64,000 nt of DNA, taken from assembly GCA_029706075.1 (NCBI GenBank), contig JAINUG010000023.1, forward strand, positions 620,001 through 684,000. The letters are read 5' to 3'. Numbering within the stretch: position 1 is the stretch's first letter; each line of letters starts with the position of its first letter. A program made the position numbers and the translations under genes. Below the pieces are notes generated by a model. It saw only the letters and a list, made by a program, of their open reading frames with translations. It was not told the origin of the DNA and did not search any database. Shown here one piece after another: positions 41,299-54,143 of this stretch. The stretch is from Aldrovandia affinis. Taxonomy: Eukaryota; Chordata; Actinopteri; Notacanthiformes; Halosauridae.

Positions 41299-43165
41299 GA
41301 TCGTGTTCTTGCAGAGCTTGGAAAAGTACAGATAAGTGATTGAATAAAAAACGAAATAATATTAATTATCCATAGACGCATGAGCGAGTGCAAAATAGTT
41401 CGTATTGTATGTAGTATTTCCATTCCATTCTGTCGTGTATCTTTAACAGGTTTTTGAAACTTAAAATGTTACATGAAATAACATTTATATATTTGACATT
41501 TTTCTGTAAAAACCTCCTGTGCACTTTCTTGTGTCTTATTTATGGAATTCGTTTGAGATTTTCTTTTTTCACTATAAAACAAGATTTTCTTTTAAAACAG
41601 GTGTCAGATATGGAAACTACAAGTAATGTCTACTAAAAAATTGTAGTGCGAAAGGAGAAAATAATAACTTCATTTTTGATGGAGAATTGACACTTCTGAG
41701 GACCTGTCCTTAAAATTAATTATTTGCCATTCTAGTTGCAAGTTATTTGCTGGCCCGTTTGCGAAACGGTAAACCTAGAACGTTTACACATATTGGAACG
41801 TAATTTCACACAATATGAGTTTGACTTAATACCTGTAGCTGGTGTACATTAAGTTAAATCAATTAACTTACAGTTATAACTTACTTCTGTGGTGCTTGGA
41901 CACCAATATAGTAAGGAATTAAACCAAGGAAGCCCTTACCTGTTGTGAGGATGCCAAAGGGTACAATGTGGCCTGTTCTTTTCAGAAGAGTTTCCAAATA
42001 GGCTCGTAAAATTAGGTGGACTGTGGCTGCACTGCTAATGTGGGCTATGCTTCTGCTTCTGCCTTATTACTGAGTCTGACTCCACTCTACATTAAACGAA
42101 GACGTTATTTTAGAGTTGTGCATCTTGGAACTGCCCAAGTATGACAATAAAACAACCTTAATTGTGAGCTACTGTACGTGTGTAAATAAAAAGATTAATA
42201 TGAATGAATTATTATTAGCTTATTATGAAAAATTGAATTTGGTTAAAAGCATAGCTAGTTAGCCTTCAGATTAGCTAATGACAAGCAGAGATAGAGAAAG
42301 CTATTTGCTACAAGTCTGCAGGCAAACGTTAAATAAATTATCTAATGAACTAAAGTTCAGTCAGTTAGATACTTAAGTACCATCATAACAAGAAACCATT
42401 TTACGTTGACAAGCGAGCAATATCTTGATAGCTAGCAAGCAAGCTATCTAACGTTAGCATAGCAAAGAAATTAACCAGCATCTGGCCTGTATCACGAAAG
42501 GTACAGTAGCCTATCTGCTTAGCTGGCTTGATAACCAATTTCCTGTGTTTTCTCTTCAGTCCCTTTCACTTCGCACCTCATCATATCGAGAATGTAGTTC
42601 TAACAACAGTAACACGCAATATCCCCTTGTTTGAGCTCATCGGAGAAGAAAAGATATCGATATAGAGTGGGATAGTGCCTTTAGAATAGATACGTGAGGA
42701 AGGTCTCTGTGATAACCGTGACAACGCAATCACCAAAACAGAGGTATCTCCCCCACGAGACATTCGGCCCTGAATTTCACATTTGTTTTATTGAATTTAT
42801 GTGTCGAAACTAGATTTATAATCTTCTTTGATATGTCCACACAATCATATTTTTCTGTTATCGCTGATATCGTGAATGTATCGCTTGCGTAACCGGGGAA
42901 AGTTTGCCGCCAGGCTAACGGCTGGAATACACAGTGTTTTAATGGCGCGTGTTTAAGCTTGGAAATTGTAGCGTGGTGAGTAGCCTCAATATGCAAGTGA
43001 TACTGGATAAATAGCTGTAACTTCAGTTTGAATAGTATAGTTATGATGACGTTATCCTTCCTGAAGGCTTAACACACGGTTTTAAAAACAAAGTACAGGA
43101 GCTAGCTACAGTTGGAACTCGAGGATATGTTCATGCTAGGGATGGATTTGATTGATTGGAATCAT
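41299..43165. other. Non-coding stretch, possible unresolved exon
   Basis: A splice-donor-like CAACAG/GTAAGG on the minus strand near 41935-41940 could end a short exon running back to about 42040, but I find no partner exon and no readable domain. The rest is AT-rich and unassigned. Confidence 0.3.
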
Positions 43166-43380
43166 ACAGGTAACTGGCAAAATAAAGGAAACATGTTGTA
43201 ATAGGGCATTGGGCCACCACAAGCCGCCAGGACAGCGTCAATGCGCCATGGCATAGATTCTACAAGTGTCTGGAAATCTATTGGAGTCATGCAGCACCAT
43301 TCTTCCATGAAAAATTCCATCATTTGGTGTTTTGTAGACGATGGTGGAAAACATCGTCACAAGCACCACTCCAGATAGGC
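43166..43380 (-). mobile_element. Tc1 relic, C-terminal transposase end and arm (left part)
   Basis: The tip TACAGGTAACTGGCAAAATA and the minus-strand text EAVLAARGGPT-like (PRRIDAVLAAC) with MMEFFMEEWC fit the last part of a widespread fish Tc1 transposase. The sequence breaks at about 43380 and continues at 47587, with a 4.2-kb transposon in between. Confidence 0.8.
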
Positions 43381-45062
43381 CATAAAGTGAACCCGTTTTT
43401 CGTTTAATCTCGTTCCCATCAAACCCGACTACATACTTTCTACTTCATAAAAAAAGATCTATTGGTGTTGAGCGAGAAAATAAAACTTCTACTCGTGGAA
43501 GTCCTGGGCGTGATCAGTTTGTTCAAAAGTGGTGAAGCGGCCGTCACGTGATCCCGTTAGACCAATAAGGTGGCCGCTTTTTGGAACTAGATTCCAAGAT
43601 GTCTGCCTCCATGTTGTTAACAAACAGTAGCGAAGATGAAGATAATACTCCTAAAAGTCCTCCAAAAGTCTGTAATAAAGTTAATAACCAGTGCTATATG
43701 CATGTAATGGCCGTAAAGAACGAAGAGGCACAGAATTGTACGTACACGATGGGATACATACAGAAACACCATCACACGATGGCTTGGCTTGAAGGGTGAG
43801 AGTCAGTCAATGGCAGAAACGTACAAACACTGCATAGATATAGAGTTTGAGAATGTCCCCGAAGACGCTGGGTTTCACCCCACTTGCTACAGGCGTTTTA
43901 TAGATAAAAGGCCGAGAAACGGGTCTCACGTGAGCGTTCTGAAGCTCAAGATGCGGACGGAGGCGAGGCTGTGCCATCGTGTAGTACCTCCACCTCAAGG
44001 GAAACTCCAAGGAAGAAACTTCGATCCGGGACGGGCCTGCCAGTACCTTGTGCTGGTCCTGTGCTTACTCTAATTTGCAAGAAAACGGACAAGTACATCA
44101 CAAACGCCAGAAGGAACATCTGTCACAGTCAGAAACGTTGTCAGCAGGTAGGTAAACACAAATTGGCCTGCACACACACACACACACACACTGTGGTAGA
44201 ATTTTAGAGTAGTATTAATTTCTCTATGAAAGATTGAAAGGTTCAATGTGAGAGAAATATTTATGTAGACAGGCAGGCCCTCACCATCCTCACACACACA
44301 CTCATTGGATTATCCTTTTGTTATTTCAAGGCCAGTTGCAGAAAGTGAGTTATTATATTGCATTTTCAATTCATAATTACATAACAATAACATTACACAA
44401 GTAAACATTGACTATCTACATAGTCTCTGTATATTGTCTGTTTGTCTATAGACACAATCATCACTGCACAACTCCTGGCACAGTAACTCAATGTATTTCA
44501 TCAACCACTTGCAATCAGATGTAATTTTGTTCTGATTCATGTGTTTTCTTTTCAGAAATGAGCCAACCTTTGATGCCAGCTACAAGATATTCTGTGAGAC
44601 AATCATCCGCCAAAGAATAATTGTAAACCAAGACGTGCTGAAAATGACCCAGCTAAGAAGGATCTTTTCAAATCTGGTGAAAAAACATGAAGGTCTTGAT
44701 GCTTCAAACTACAGGTAATTGCAATACCATTAGTTTATTTGGCAGCTTAAGCTAAATTGGTTTTCAATGTGAATATATATTTATTTATATCCTTCTGATC
44801 ATCTTTCACTGTATTTGTATGTTGCAGGCAGGATAAATTGAAGAGGAGGTTGACCCGTGATTTCCCCCAGCTGGTGTTTCACGTCCCCACCAAGCGCAAC
44901 ATCTGTGAGCTGGTTTTTGTTGAGACACTGTCGGCAGATAAGCTGATAGACAGGCTACCTCATCCATCAGGCACAGAAACAACAGAGTCTACGGAGGTAA
45001 ACCAAACTGACAGTGAGAGTGAAAACCCCCGAAGTACAACAGCTGGTCAGAAAACCCCAGAG

Positions 45063-45304
45063 CAGGGGTCCCCAACCACCGGACCACGGCCCGGTACCGG
45101 TCCGTGAGGCATTTGGTACCGGGCCGCACAGAAATAATAAAAACGTTTTAATTTTAATTGTAATTTTATTTCCATTTTATTGACTATGTTTTATTTTGAA
45201 AAATGACCACTTCCGTCTGTGCCTCTTTTCCATGCCCCCGGTTCCGTGGAAAAATGGGCTTGCATGAAACCGGTCGGTGGTGCAAAAAAGGTTGGGGACC
45301 GCTG
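45063..45304. mobile_element. hAT MITE, 242 bp, with 8-bp target duplication
   Basis: Tips CAGGGGTCCCCAACC and GGTTGGGGACCGCTG are inverted copies. The flanking 8 bases CCCCAGAG are identical (45055-45062 and 45305-45312). It interrupts an exon of the long-arm transposon: the coding text before (GQKTPE) resumes after it (EDIRTLYS). Confidence 0.95.
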
Positions 45305-45528
45305 CCCCAGAGGACATAAGGACACTTTATAGTGCGGCATTGTTATTAAAGAGGCTTGTATCTGACTCTCCCAGTATGACGTGCCCGTGGCCGCCCACGT
45401 CAGATGATTTAAATGTGACCGAAGCAAAATCTGTTGTGCCACTCGAACTGTACAATATGGTTTTCTGGATTATAGGTGCAACTGAGGACCAACCAACACT
45501 AGACCATTATGTTGATATTGCAGATGAT

Positions 45529-45873
45529 CCATCCATCCATCCATTATCTAAGCCGCTTATTCCTAGTCAGGGTCGCGGGGGGGGGCTGGAGCCTATCCCA
45601 GCATTGAGGCAGGAATACACCCTGACAGGTCGCCAATCCATCGCAGGGCACACACACCATTCACTCACACACTCATACCTACGGGCAATTTAGACTGTCC
45701 AATTAGCCTAACGTGCATGTCTTTGGACTGTGGGAGGAAACCGGAGTACCCGGAGGAAACCCACGCGGACACGGGGAGAACATGCAAACTCCGCACATAA
45801 AGGCCCCCGGCCTGGATTCGAACCCGAGACCTTCTTACTGTGAGGCGACAGCGCACTGCACCACCGTGCCGCC
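45529..45873 (-). mobile_element. Retroposon, 345 bp, with (ATCC)n end and 12-bp target duplication
   Basis: Read on the minus strand it begins GGCGGCACGGTGGTGCAGTG, carries GTCTCGGGTTCGAATCC, a B-box-like word, and CCGGGTACTCCGGTTTCCTC, and ends in repeats of GGAT. This is a common fish short retroposon family. The 12 bases ATTGCAGATGAT flank both sides (45517-45528 and 45874-45885), proving insertion into the exon of the long-arm transposon. Confidence 0.92.
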
Positions 45874-47586
45874 ATTGCAGATGATTTGAACCTGAAAGTG
45901 TTACCTATTTGTCAAGACATTGTGTACCTTGCATCTATGGGCCGGAGGCAGACACCTAAATCATTGTGTCTTGGTCTAACGGTTTGCCCTGTGCCAACAC
46001 TGCAAAAGGGCAAACTACCAAGCAGCAATAATGAGATCATCTCTTAAAGCTAAGATGTGTGCCCCATCACCTGCTGGCAATGGATGGCACCTTGAGGATG
46101 GGGACTTAACAGTGACCTGGATGACTAGAAATCCTGCCCCTGAAAGTGTGTTGCAGGTAGTCCACTGCAGTTGCAGGCAAGGCAAATGTGAGACAGGAAG
46201 ATGTTCCTGTATGTCTGCAAGACTGTGTTGTACAGATTTATGTCGGTGCCAAAATTGTGCGAATGTTTCCAAAGAAACTGAGGAAAGAGCTACATGTGAT
46301 GATAGCTCTCCTGATAGTGATAGTGATGACTAGGAGACTTGCCGTGTTACCTGGGAGATGTGGGGTGGGGTGGGGTGTTTCTGATCTATAGACTTGGACA
46401 CTTTTTTGTCTTGCTTTGACACAGACTGTTCTAACTGTTCATAAAGATGATGGTTTTGTTGAGGTGTACTTTTGACTTACATTCATAGATGTGCTGAGAT
46501 TAATTTAACATCACAAAATAACATCTCATCAGTGTACTTGTACAGTTTTGTTCATGTATTGCCTCAGAACGGCATCTCTGTGTCATCAAACTTTCACCTT
46601 TGTTGCTTCTTCTTAGCTCTGTAGCCCTCTCTCTATTCCCTCTGTAATGTAGTCAAATTGTGCATTGTTATCGTTGAATGTCCATTACTTAGTCAAATCT
46701 CGGTCGAGGTAGACCTCTGCCTATGACCCTATATGTACTGTAGCTGTCAATGGCCTCACAGATGCTGCAAGAATAAAGTTGCAAGCAGAACCATCAGCAT
46801 ATGATTTTCATTTTTTTATTCATATTCATTACATTAGTCATTTAGCAGATGCTTTTATCCAAATCGACTTACAATAAGTGCATTTAACGTAGGTAAGCAA
46901 GAGAACTGCTAGTCACCAGAAATCATAAGTACATCTCCCTACTAAACAAGCATCCAAGAGCATAACCAGTGCTGAGGTAAGTGCAAGAACAAATCTATAC
47001 AAATACAGTACAATATCTGCTAAGAGGAAGGATCAGGGTAGTAGGTTATATATATACATTTATGGGTACATACACATTTATGGGTTGTGACAAAAAAAAA
47101 CTGCAGGATACAGATGTCTATGGAAAATTCATTTAAAAAGTAGGCTAGTGCCCAGGTGTGAAAACAAATCACGTTCGAGGCACTTTTTCTTAGTTCACCT
47201 TTTGCCTCTTTGTTCTTTATGGACGTGACATGCATATAGCACTGTTTATAATCCCTTTTGTGCACTTTCGGAGGAGTTTTGACAGTATTTCCATCATTTT
47301 CGTTACTGGTTTTGATGACATGGAGGCAGACATCTTGGAAGCCAGTTCCAACAAGCGGCCACCTTATTAGTCTAGCGGGATCATGTGACGGCCGCTTCAA
47401 CACTCGTGAACAAACTGATTACGCCAGGACTTTAAATTTAAACACTGATCATAAAACTGCAGGATTCCACGAGTAGAAGTTTTATTTTCTCGCTCAACAC
47501 CAGTAGATCATTTTTATGAAGTAAAAAGTATGTAGTCGGGCTTGATGAGAACGAGATTCACTTTCGAGACACATTTTCGGTGTTCA

Positions 47587-47830
47587 CCTTACAGCCTAAG
47601 AATCTCCCACGAGTGTTCAATTGGATTGAGATCAGGTGACTGCCATGGCACATGACTTGCATCATTTTCATGCTCATCAAACCATTCAGTGACCACTGTG
47701 GATGGGGGCATTGTCATCCTGAAAGAGACCACTCCCATCGGGATAGAAATGCTTTACCGTAGTATGAAGGTGATCACTCGAGCTATGGTCAAGTGTCAGG
47801 GTTTCTATTTTGTTGTACTGTGAAACCACA
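47587..47830 (-). pseudogene. Tc1 relic, transposase catalytic region (right part)
   Basis: The minus strand reads DGSGLFQDDNAPIH-type text (GVVSFRMTMPPST in a shifted frame), WFDEHENDAS and [13 protein letters not shown], the second aspartate and last catalytic residue region of Tc1. It is the direct continuation of 43166-43380, displaced by the 4.2-kb insertion. Confidence 0.8.
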
Positions 47831-47964
47831 CAGAAGAATTAGAAGACTGTCTGAAACATATACATGCTCATTGCAAGTAAGTAATTCAATGCACACACCA
47901 GCAATCACTTCAGTATAGGACAAAAAAATGTACACCAATGTAAATGCACTTAAATGTACATTAA

Positions 47965-48050
47965 CATTTTAACCATTTAGCAGACGCTCTTATCCAGAGC
48001 GACTTACAAGATGTGCATTAATACATGGTAGTGACAATCACAGTTCGCAC
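47965..48050 (-). repeat. SINE 3' fragment with L2-like tail
   Basis: Inverse of the tail at 2440-2517: CATTTAGCAGACGCTCTTAT, CCAGAGCGACTTACAAGATG and TGCATTAATACATGGTA. Confidence 0.65.
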
Positions 48051-48089
48051 AAGACATCGTTGTAGGCAGCTGCATACCATACTGTAACA

Positions 48090-48420
48090 CTTAACTTAAT
48101 AGGGTATTGGGCCACCATGTGTGGCCAGTACAGCTTCCATGCACATTGGCAGTGTCTGTAATTCTGCAGGAGGAATTCACCGCTCGTCCACGAGAAAATC
48201 AACTCATGCCTAGTTGCTGGAAGTGGAAAAAGCGGTCTCAGTCTCATGACTACGAAGGCCATGACATGGAAAGCATCAGCATCATGCTCCTCAAACCATT
48301 GGATGACTACTCATGCTCTGTGGACAGGGGCATTGACATCTTGAATGGACACCCCTCTCTGCAGGAAAATAATGCTTTAAGATGGGGTGAAGATGATCTC
48401 TCCATAACATACAGTAATAC
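48090..48420 (-). pseudogene. Second, more diverged copy of the same Tc1 family
   Basis: Words such as AGGGTATTGGGCCACCATG, GGCAGTGTCTGTAATTCTGC, CTCAAACCATTGGATGACTA and CTGTGGACAGGGGCATTGAC align with 43200-43330 and 47670-47730. No open frame is left. Confidence 0.7.
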
Positions 48421-48479
48421 CCTTATCTTCCAAGGGTAGAAGTGCACCCAATCCATGGCAGGAAAATCTCTCAGAAACA

Positions 48480-49871
48480 CTTAAGCCAAATATATTTGTG
48501 TGTTACTAGTCCAAATAATACCCCCCACAATGAATATCTGTGCCAAATATTTCAGGGTCTGAATACGGAAAAAATACAGATTTCACAAACAAATCACTAG
48601 ACACTGGTTTGTTCTCTCATTTTTTTAATTGAGAAACGAGGTGGTCCAATCGGAAGTACAGAACCTGATTCAAAACCATAGTGTTTTCGCATTCTGCTTA
48701 CAAAGCATAAAATGTAACTCTTACATAGGCTTTCAAATTATTTACAGAACAGTATCTAGTATCAACGACATTGCACTGCACTGAATGTTTACAAAAAGTC
48801 TAAATCCTATATTTTTAAACAAATTTTCAGTGGTTAGAAAAGGGAGAACTGTGGAGGAATTTCAGTAACATTTCCACATTCCCCTGATTAAACCCTGCAT
48901 CTATGACAATTCAGCTTTATTTCAGGGGAATTTTTGGATAAGTGGATATACAATACTCCTAGGAGAAACAGCACTTGTGGAAAATAGATTTTACTTCAAA
49001 AGGCATCCAACACCTATAAATATCATATACTTATATACCATAAGCATCCACTATGGCACAGGTGTCAAACTCATTCCATCGAGGGCCAAGTGTAGGCAGG
49101 TTTTTGTTGCAACCAATGCACTACACCAGGTGATTTCACTAATGAGCTCACTTCAACTAAGGAGGGAACCTAATTGAAATCACCTGGTGTACTGCATTGG
49201 TTACAACAAAACCTGCATACCTCGGCCCTCAATGGAATGAGTTTGACACCCCTGCACTATGGCATAAAAACCTGAAGACAAAGAATAAAAGAGGAATGCA
49301 TGTTGAAATCCAATCCCTCCGGTGGTGCAAGTGTTTTTACAAACATGTCTTGGTTGGTGTCACAGACCAAAATAAAAATAAAATTACCACAAAATGGTTA
49401 AAAAACAACAACAAAAACACATTTCAAACAATTACCCACGTTCTGACGTTGCTTCAAATGATAGCAGTAAGGCAAACAAATTGAAAATGTATGTGATTGA
49501 TGTCACAATTGTGACCATAGTTTCATGTGGAACACATCTGGCTACTTGAAGCCAGTTCATGAAGAAATATTTCTGAAGGACCCAGTGCATTTTCAAAGTA
49601 CATTATGGGACGTTATAAGGCTCATATATGCATATTCAGCTTCTTTCAAACCATTGCATGCCAAAAATACTCTGCATGGATAAGCACAACCAAGGATAAC
49701 TGAAAAGCACTGCAGAACATAATTTTACAAAAAACAAAACTGTAAGTGTCTTGCAAATGAAAAAACTAAAATATTGGATGACCTTATAACTGGAGCTGGA
49801 ACAGGAGTTCATAAAATAAATTATTGTTCATCTAGTCAAGATTTTAAAAACTGTTCCTATCAAGGAGGGTT
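48480..49871 (-). other. Calumenin 3' untranslated region and downstream flank
   Basis: Follows the calumenin stop codon on the minus strand. TTTATT at about 48913 is AATAAA on the minus strand and is a candidate poly(A) signal. A hAT MITE at 49057-49254 lies inside this stretch. The exact transcript end cannot be fixed by eye. Confidence 0.5.
49057..49254. mobile_element. hAT MITE, 198 bp, near-palindromic, in the calumenin 3' region
   Basis: Tips CACAGGTGTCAAACTCATTC and GAATGAGTTTGACACCCCTG are inverted copies. The inner halves also mirror one another (ACACCAGGTGATTTCA against TGAAATCACCTGGTGT), so the RNA could fold as one long hairpin. CACTATGG flanks both sides (49049-49056 and 49255-49262). 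Confidence 0.93.
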
Positions 49872-52800
49872 TTAAAACTCGTCGTGCCGTACCAAGGCCT
49901 CTCCAAAATCAGTTGCTTGGCTCCCAACGAACAAATCGTATTTGTTGACTATTTCTTCTTTGGTGAGTTTACCATCCTGCAACAAAAATGATGAGATGAG
50001 ATCAAAATATGGTAAATACAGATGCAATCATGTGTGGCAATTGTGAGGGGAAATGTAAATTGGCTCCACCGTGAGACCAAGTTTACCAAACACGGTGACT
50101 CACCTTGTCCGAATCAGACTCGTAGACGAGATGTTTGGCCTCTGCTTCAGCATGATCATAGTCTAAGGGCAGGATCCAGTCCATCGTCTCCTCCTTGTCC
50201 ATCTTCCCATCCTTGTTCTTGTCCCGGAACTCAACAAACTGCTCACGCTCAGTCTTGACCCACTCTGGCTCCTGTGGGTCACCCTCGTGATTGTACATGT
50301 CACCTAGCAACAGATGACCCGGTCAACACGCAGTTCCACAACAAGAGGCACAAAGGTTTCCACAGGAAGTGCTCTGCTCCAGCAAAGGCTGTGAATTTAT
50401 TTAGTTTGTCATTAAATATTTAACATTTTTAAGCCAGACTGCTCAAGGCTAACCCATTCCTCTTTCAGTGATCAGGCTGATCTTATACACTATGTGGAAT
50501 TTTTGCCCTGTAGTTGGCTGTTAACCTCATTTTGTTCTCGTACTACCATTGTTACAATAAACCACTTTAATAACCTTGAACCAGAATGAATAAATTCAGC
50601 TTGACTGGAATGGAGCATTCAGAAATCCTTAAGATTGCAATTTCCCACAGCTCAACAGAATTGCCCCCCACCATTTAAAGTTAAACCTCAACCCATTCCC
50701 CTGTGTTTGTAATTTTATTGGTCTTTCAATTAAAACACAGATACAATCCATTACATCCACAGTAAATGGGCACATAACTTACCTATGTACTCTTCCAAGT
50801 TAATAAAGCCATCTCCATTCTTGTCAATGTCTTCCATTGTTTCCTACGGGAAAATGTGTACATTTTTTAAGTGTCATTCTGTCATTCTGTGCAGTTGCCT
50901 TATAAAATAAAGTCTTCAAAGAATTCTAACAACACTTATGAGACTATTGTAAGAGAAGTCTTTTTTTTTTTTTTTTTTTTAAACACATCTTGAGACAGGT
51001 TTGAAATGTACATAGTTTAATCTATAAGTGTTACAAAGAACTAGAACAGTAATAATTGTGGCCGTTTACATTTCAATATTCCTGGGGATTCTCATTTGTG
51101 AATCAACCATATTCTAATACGAGTGTTTTTAGTTTTTTTACACCCTACAGAGGGACTATTAACAGCATCTGTATAATGCAGACATACCAATACTACAATT
51201 TCCTTCATGTAATCATACTCCTCTGGGTGTAGAAAGGCAGTGAACTCCTCCTTGTCGGCAATGAGATCCCCATCTCTGTTGGCCATTTTAAAGCGCCTCT
51301 CATCTCTGGTCATCATTTGCTTATAGTTGAAACCATCGTCGGGGTCAGGGTCATCTGAGGGAAATACATATATATAATATAGAATTGTAGCAAAACGTTA
51401 GTTCATGGGGCTGCTGGGGGGTAGCGAATCCTGTTAAAGCACCATTCTAGTGTGTGGATGGGCCCCACGGTCTGCTATCTAATTTGGACTGTGCGAGTGT
51501 GGGCAGTGCTTGGCAGCATTACAGGTCAGCTCACAACAGGCTGTAGCATCGCCTGGGGAGGGGGGGGGGGTAGAGTCCTGAGTGGGACAGCATTACCCAT
51601 GACAATGTGTGCAGGTGTGGGATACATTCAGCCTGCTGCAGGCAGTCAGTAAAAAAGCCTGTGGTTAATTTCATAGGCTATATATGAATGTTACTATTTA
51701 GTTGTACAAGCTCTAATAATGTTTGTGTGAAAAACATGCAATTGTACTATTGTGGGATGCAAGGAGGTTTTTTATGGGAATTGTAAAAAATTGAAAATGT
51801 TGTGGGTTGTGAGCGGGGTTAAAAAGTTATTTTGAGCTAGCAGCCGGCGCGGGATGTAGCAGAGGATCTAGAGGGAGGTCTGTCAGTCAACGGGATGTCC
51901 GCATCTCACTGCGTACCCCCCCTCTTGTCAATCGGGTGCCCAGTCTGCCTGCACAAGCTACACAGGAAGTTGTCCTCCTGCTTAGTCTGTGTGAGCTTAA
52001 CTCACGGACTGCGGATTGAAAAGGAGCAGCAGTTTGGCATCACGTATTTCTGGAGGACAGCACACACTTGTTTGTAGTCCTCTGAATTGACAGAGGGGGG
52101 TGCAGGGATGAGCACGAACACACAAACTGGGAATTCCGAAATTCTAATTTAAATGTAGTACATTACTTTCATAGCAGATGTCCTTTTCTCCACTATAGAT
52201 ACATTATCAATTTATATAGCTGGATATTTACAGAAGCAATTCAAGCTTGGTACCATACTCAATGAAACAGCGCCCACTGTGGACATTTTCAAAACAACAT
52301 CCCAAGCACAATGAATCAGCTAAAATAGTGAAAAGGAAAAAATCTGTAAAGCTTACAATATAAAAATGTAGACGGGCTGGCGGATAGCATAGTGGTCTAA
52401 CGCACCCATATTTGGGGGGAGGGAGAGCTGGCACGAGCTCACCAAAAAGCGGTAAGGCGACCCTGTAAAAACGGTTCGGTAAACGGCGACCCTGTAAAAA
52501 CGAGCTCCATCTCAGAGGACGCAAAAATTGCCACAATGTATTAGCTTGTCCCGTGGAGGCGGGCGGCGAATTTGTGGGGGAGGGTAAATCAAAAAACAAA
52601 TCGAGGGTATAACTGGCTACCAAATAGGGAGGAAAAACAGAGGTAAAATCTGAAACAAAAATAAATAAAAAAACAGAAACAGACATGTGAGTGGAATTCA
52701 ATTCCAAAAAACCATGCCAAGCCACAAGATTGAACCCTTGCCAGACACCTTACCCAGGTAAGTGCCGTACGTGACATTCTTGTACTCGTCCCAGGAGATG

Positions 52801-54099
52801 ACGCCATCATTGTTCATGTCGAAGTCTTTCCACTGCCTGTCAACATTGTCATATATGTACTTTTTCTGGGCCCTTTTAATCCAGATCTTCAGCTCCTCCT
52901 CAGTGACATATCCATCCTTATCAGCATCAATCCTACCAACAATCATGCTGAAAGAAACAAGAGAGAGACTCAGAAACAAACACAATCACGTTCCCTAAAT
53001 GAGCAAAAGGTTAAATATTTGCATGTTTTGTTGATTTCAGAAAACTCATTTGATTCAATTTCGCATGAAGGAATGTTATGTAAACTCTTACAGCGTGGTA
53101 TTTGGAGTAAAGTCTACATCATCATAAAATCGATTCATACACATGTGACGGTGTTGGTTCTGCCCGCAGCGAGTTTCGAACCGAGGGATCTCTGACGCAA
53201 CAAGAGAGCAATTAAGCTCGCCGGGCCAAAGACTCAAGTCCCTAACTCCGGGAACTAATCGTACTCTTATCCACGTCACTCTGCAGCGGGTGCTCACGTG
53301 AGCCCATCCGCTACACTCTCCCCCTCGAAACTCATGCGGCAGCAACCACGGCCCAACCGATTGCCATCAGTTGTATTATCCGAGTCACGGCACCAATGTG
53401 ACGGTGTTGGCTCTGCCCGCAGCGAGTTTCGAACCGAGGGATCTCTGACGCGACAAGAGAGCGATTAAGCTCCCCGAGCCAAAGACTACGGGAACTAATC
53501 GTACTCTTATCCACGTCACTCTGCAGCGGGTGCTCACGTGAGCCCATCCGCTACACACAGAATAAGCAGCGTAAACAGCATAATACTGGACCCAAAATGA
53601 CTTAATTCACTCTGGGCTGTGGAGTGAACTGGGCTGCAGTCTGAGTCAATCACTCTTCAACACTGACATCAATGAATCGGCCACAATGTTGAAACAGTCT
53701 GTTGCCCCTGGGCTCACTCTACGCAAGGAAATGTAATTCTTACTCTAATTCTTACTGACATACCTAGCGCAGTTGTGTCAGATTTTGCACACTGACAGTA
53801 AATGTAGACATGGCCAAAATTATTCTCTGCACAAAGTGATCAGTTTCAACATCAATCTTATTCAGAAAAAAATACACCTGGGTAAAGAAACTACATCTAT
53901 GGAGGTGATGGCCCAATACAAGTCTGCCTGCCATGGCTTGAGAATGGTTGTGGGTTAAACAAAGCTTTAGATTTGCATTCATTTGTACCATATTCATAAG
54001 AGGACATGCTCCCTATAATAAGAGGTTTCCCAATTATGATGTGTGACGGGGGAGGGTTGGCTCATCTGTCTCATGTGCTTTTCTGTTGGTGCTCACTGC

Positions 54100-54143
<44 letters not shown>

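Larger units (their letters stand above)
43581..46332 (+). pseudogene. Multi-exon gene of the long-arm transposon, degraded
   Basis: Coding blocks in order: MSASMLLTNSSEDEDNTPKS at 43600; a block with DAGFHPTCYRRFIDKRPRN near 43860; VLTLICKKTDKYIT near 44065, a Cys pair; an exon at 44556-44714 (EPTFDASYKIFCETIIRQRI) with good splice sites; an exon from 44828 (QDKLKRRLTRDFPQLVFHVP); DIRTLYSAALLLKRLVSDSP after the MITE; and a cysteine-rich end VVHCSCRQGKCETGRCSCMS, ARLCCTDLCRCQNC near 46160-46260, like CXC (tesmin-type) zinc-binding motifs. The early blocks lie in different frames, and the MITE and retroposon interrupt coding, so the gene is dead. Similar multi-copy proteins occur in fish genomes; role unknown. 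Confidence 0.65.
43381..47586 (+). mobile_element. 4.2-kb transposon with about 400-bp terminal inverted repeats
   Basis: The left arm (43381-43770) and right arm (about 47150-47586) are inverted copies with words such as AAGTGAACCCG / AGGTGAACACCG, CGACTACATACTTTCTACTT, GAGCGAGAAAATAAAACTTC and CAAGATGTCTGCCTCCATG. The arms reach into the first exon of the gene they carry. The gene has at least three further coding blocks on the plus strand and a poly(A) signal at 46772. Two later elements sit within it: a hAT MITE at 45063-45304 and a retroposon at 45529-45873. It is inserted in a Tc1 relic. I cannot name the superfamily; the target duplication is not clear. Confidence 0.85.

Noticed and set aside
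41935-42040. A host exon on the minus strand
   Set aside because: The donor is good, but there is no readable domain, no acceptor partner and no second exon nearby.
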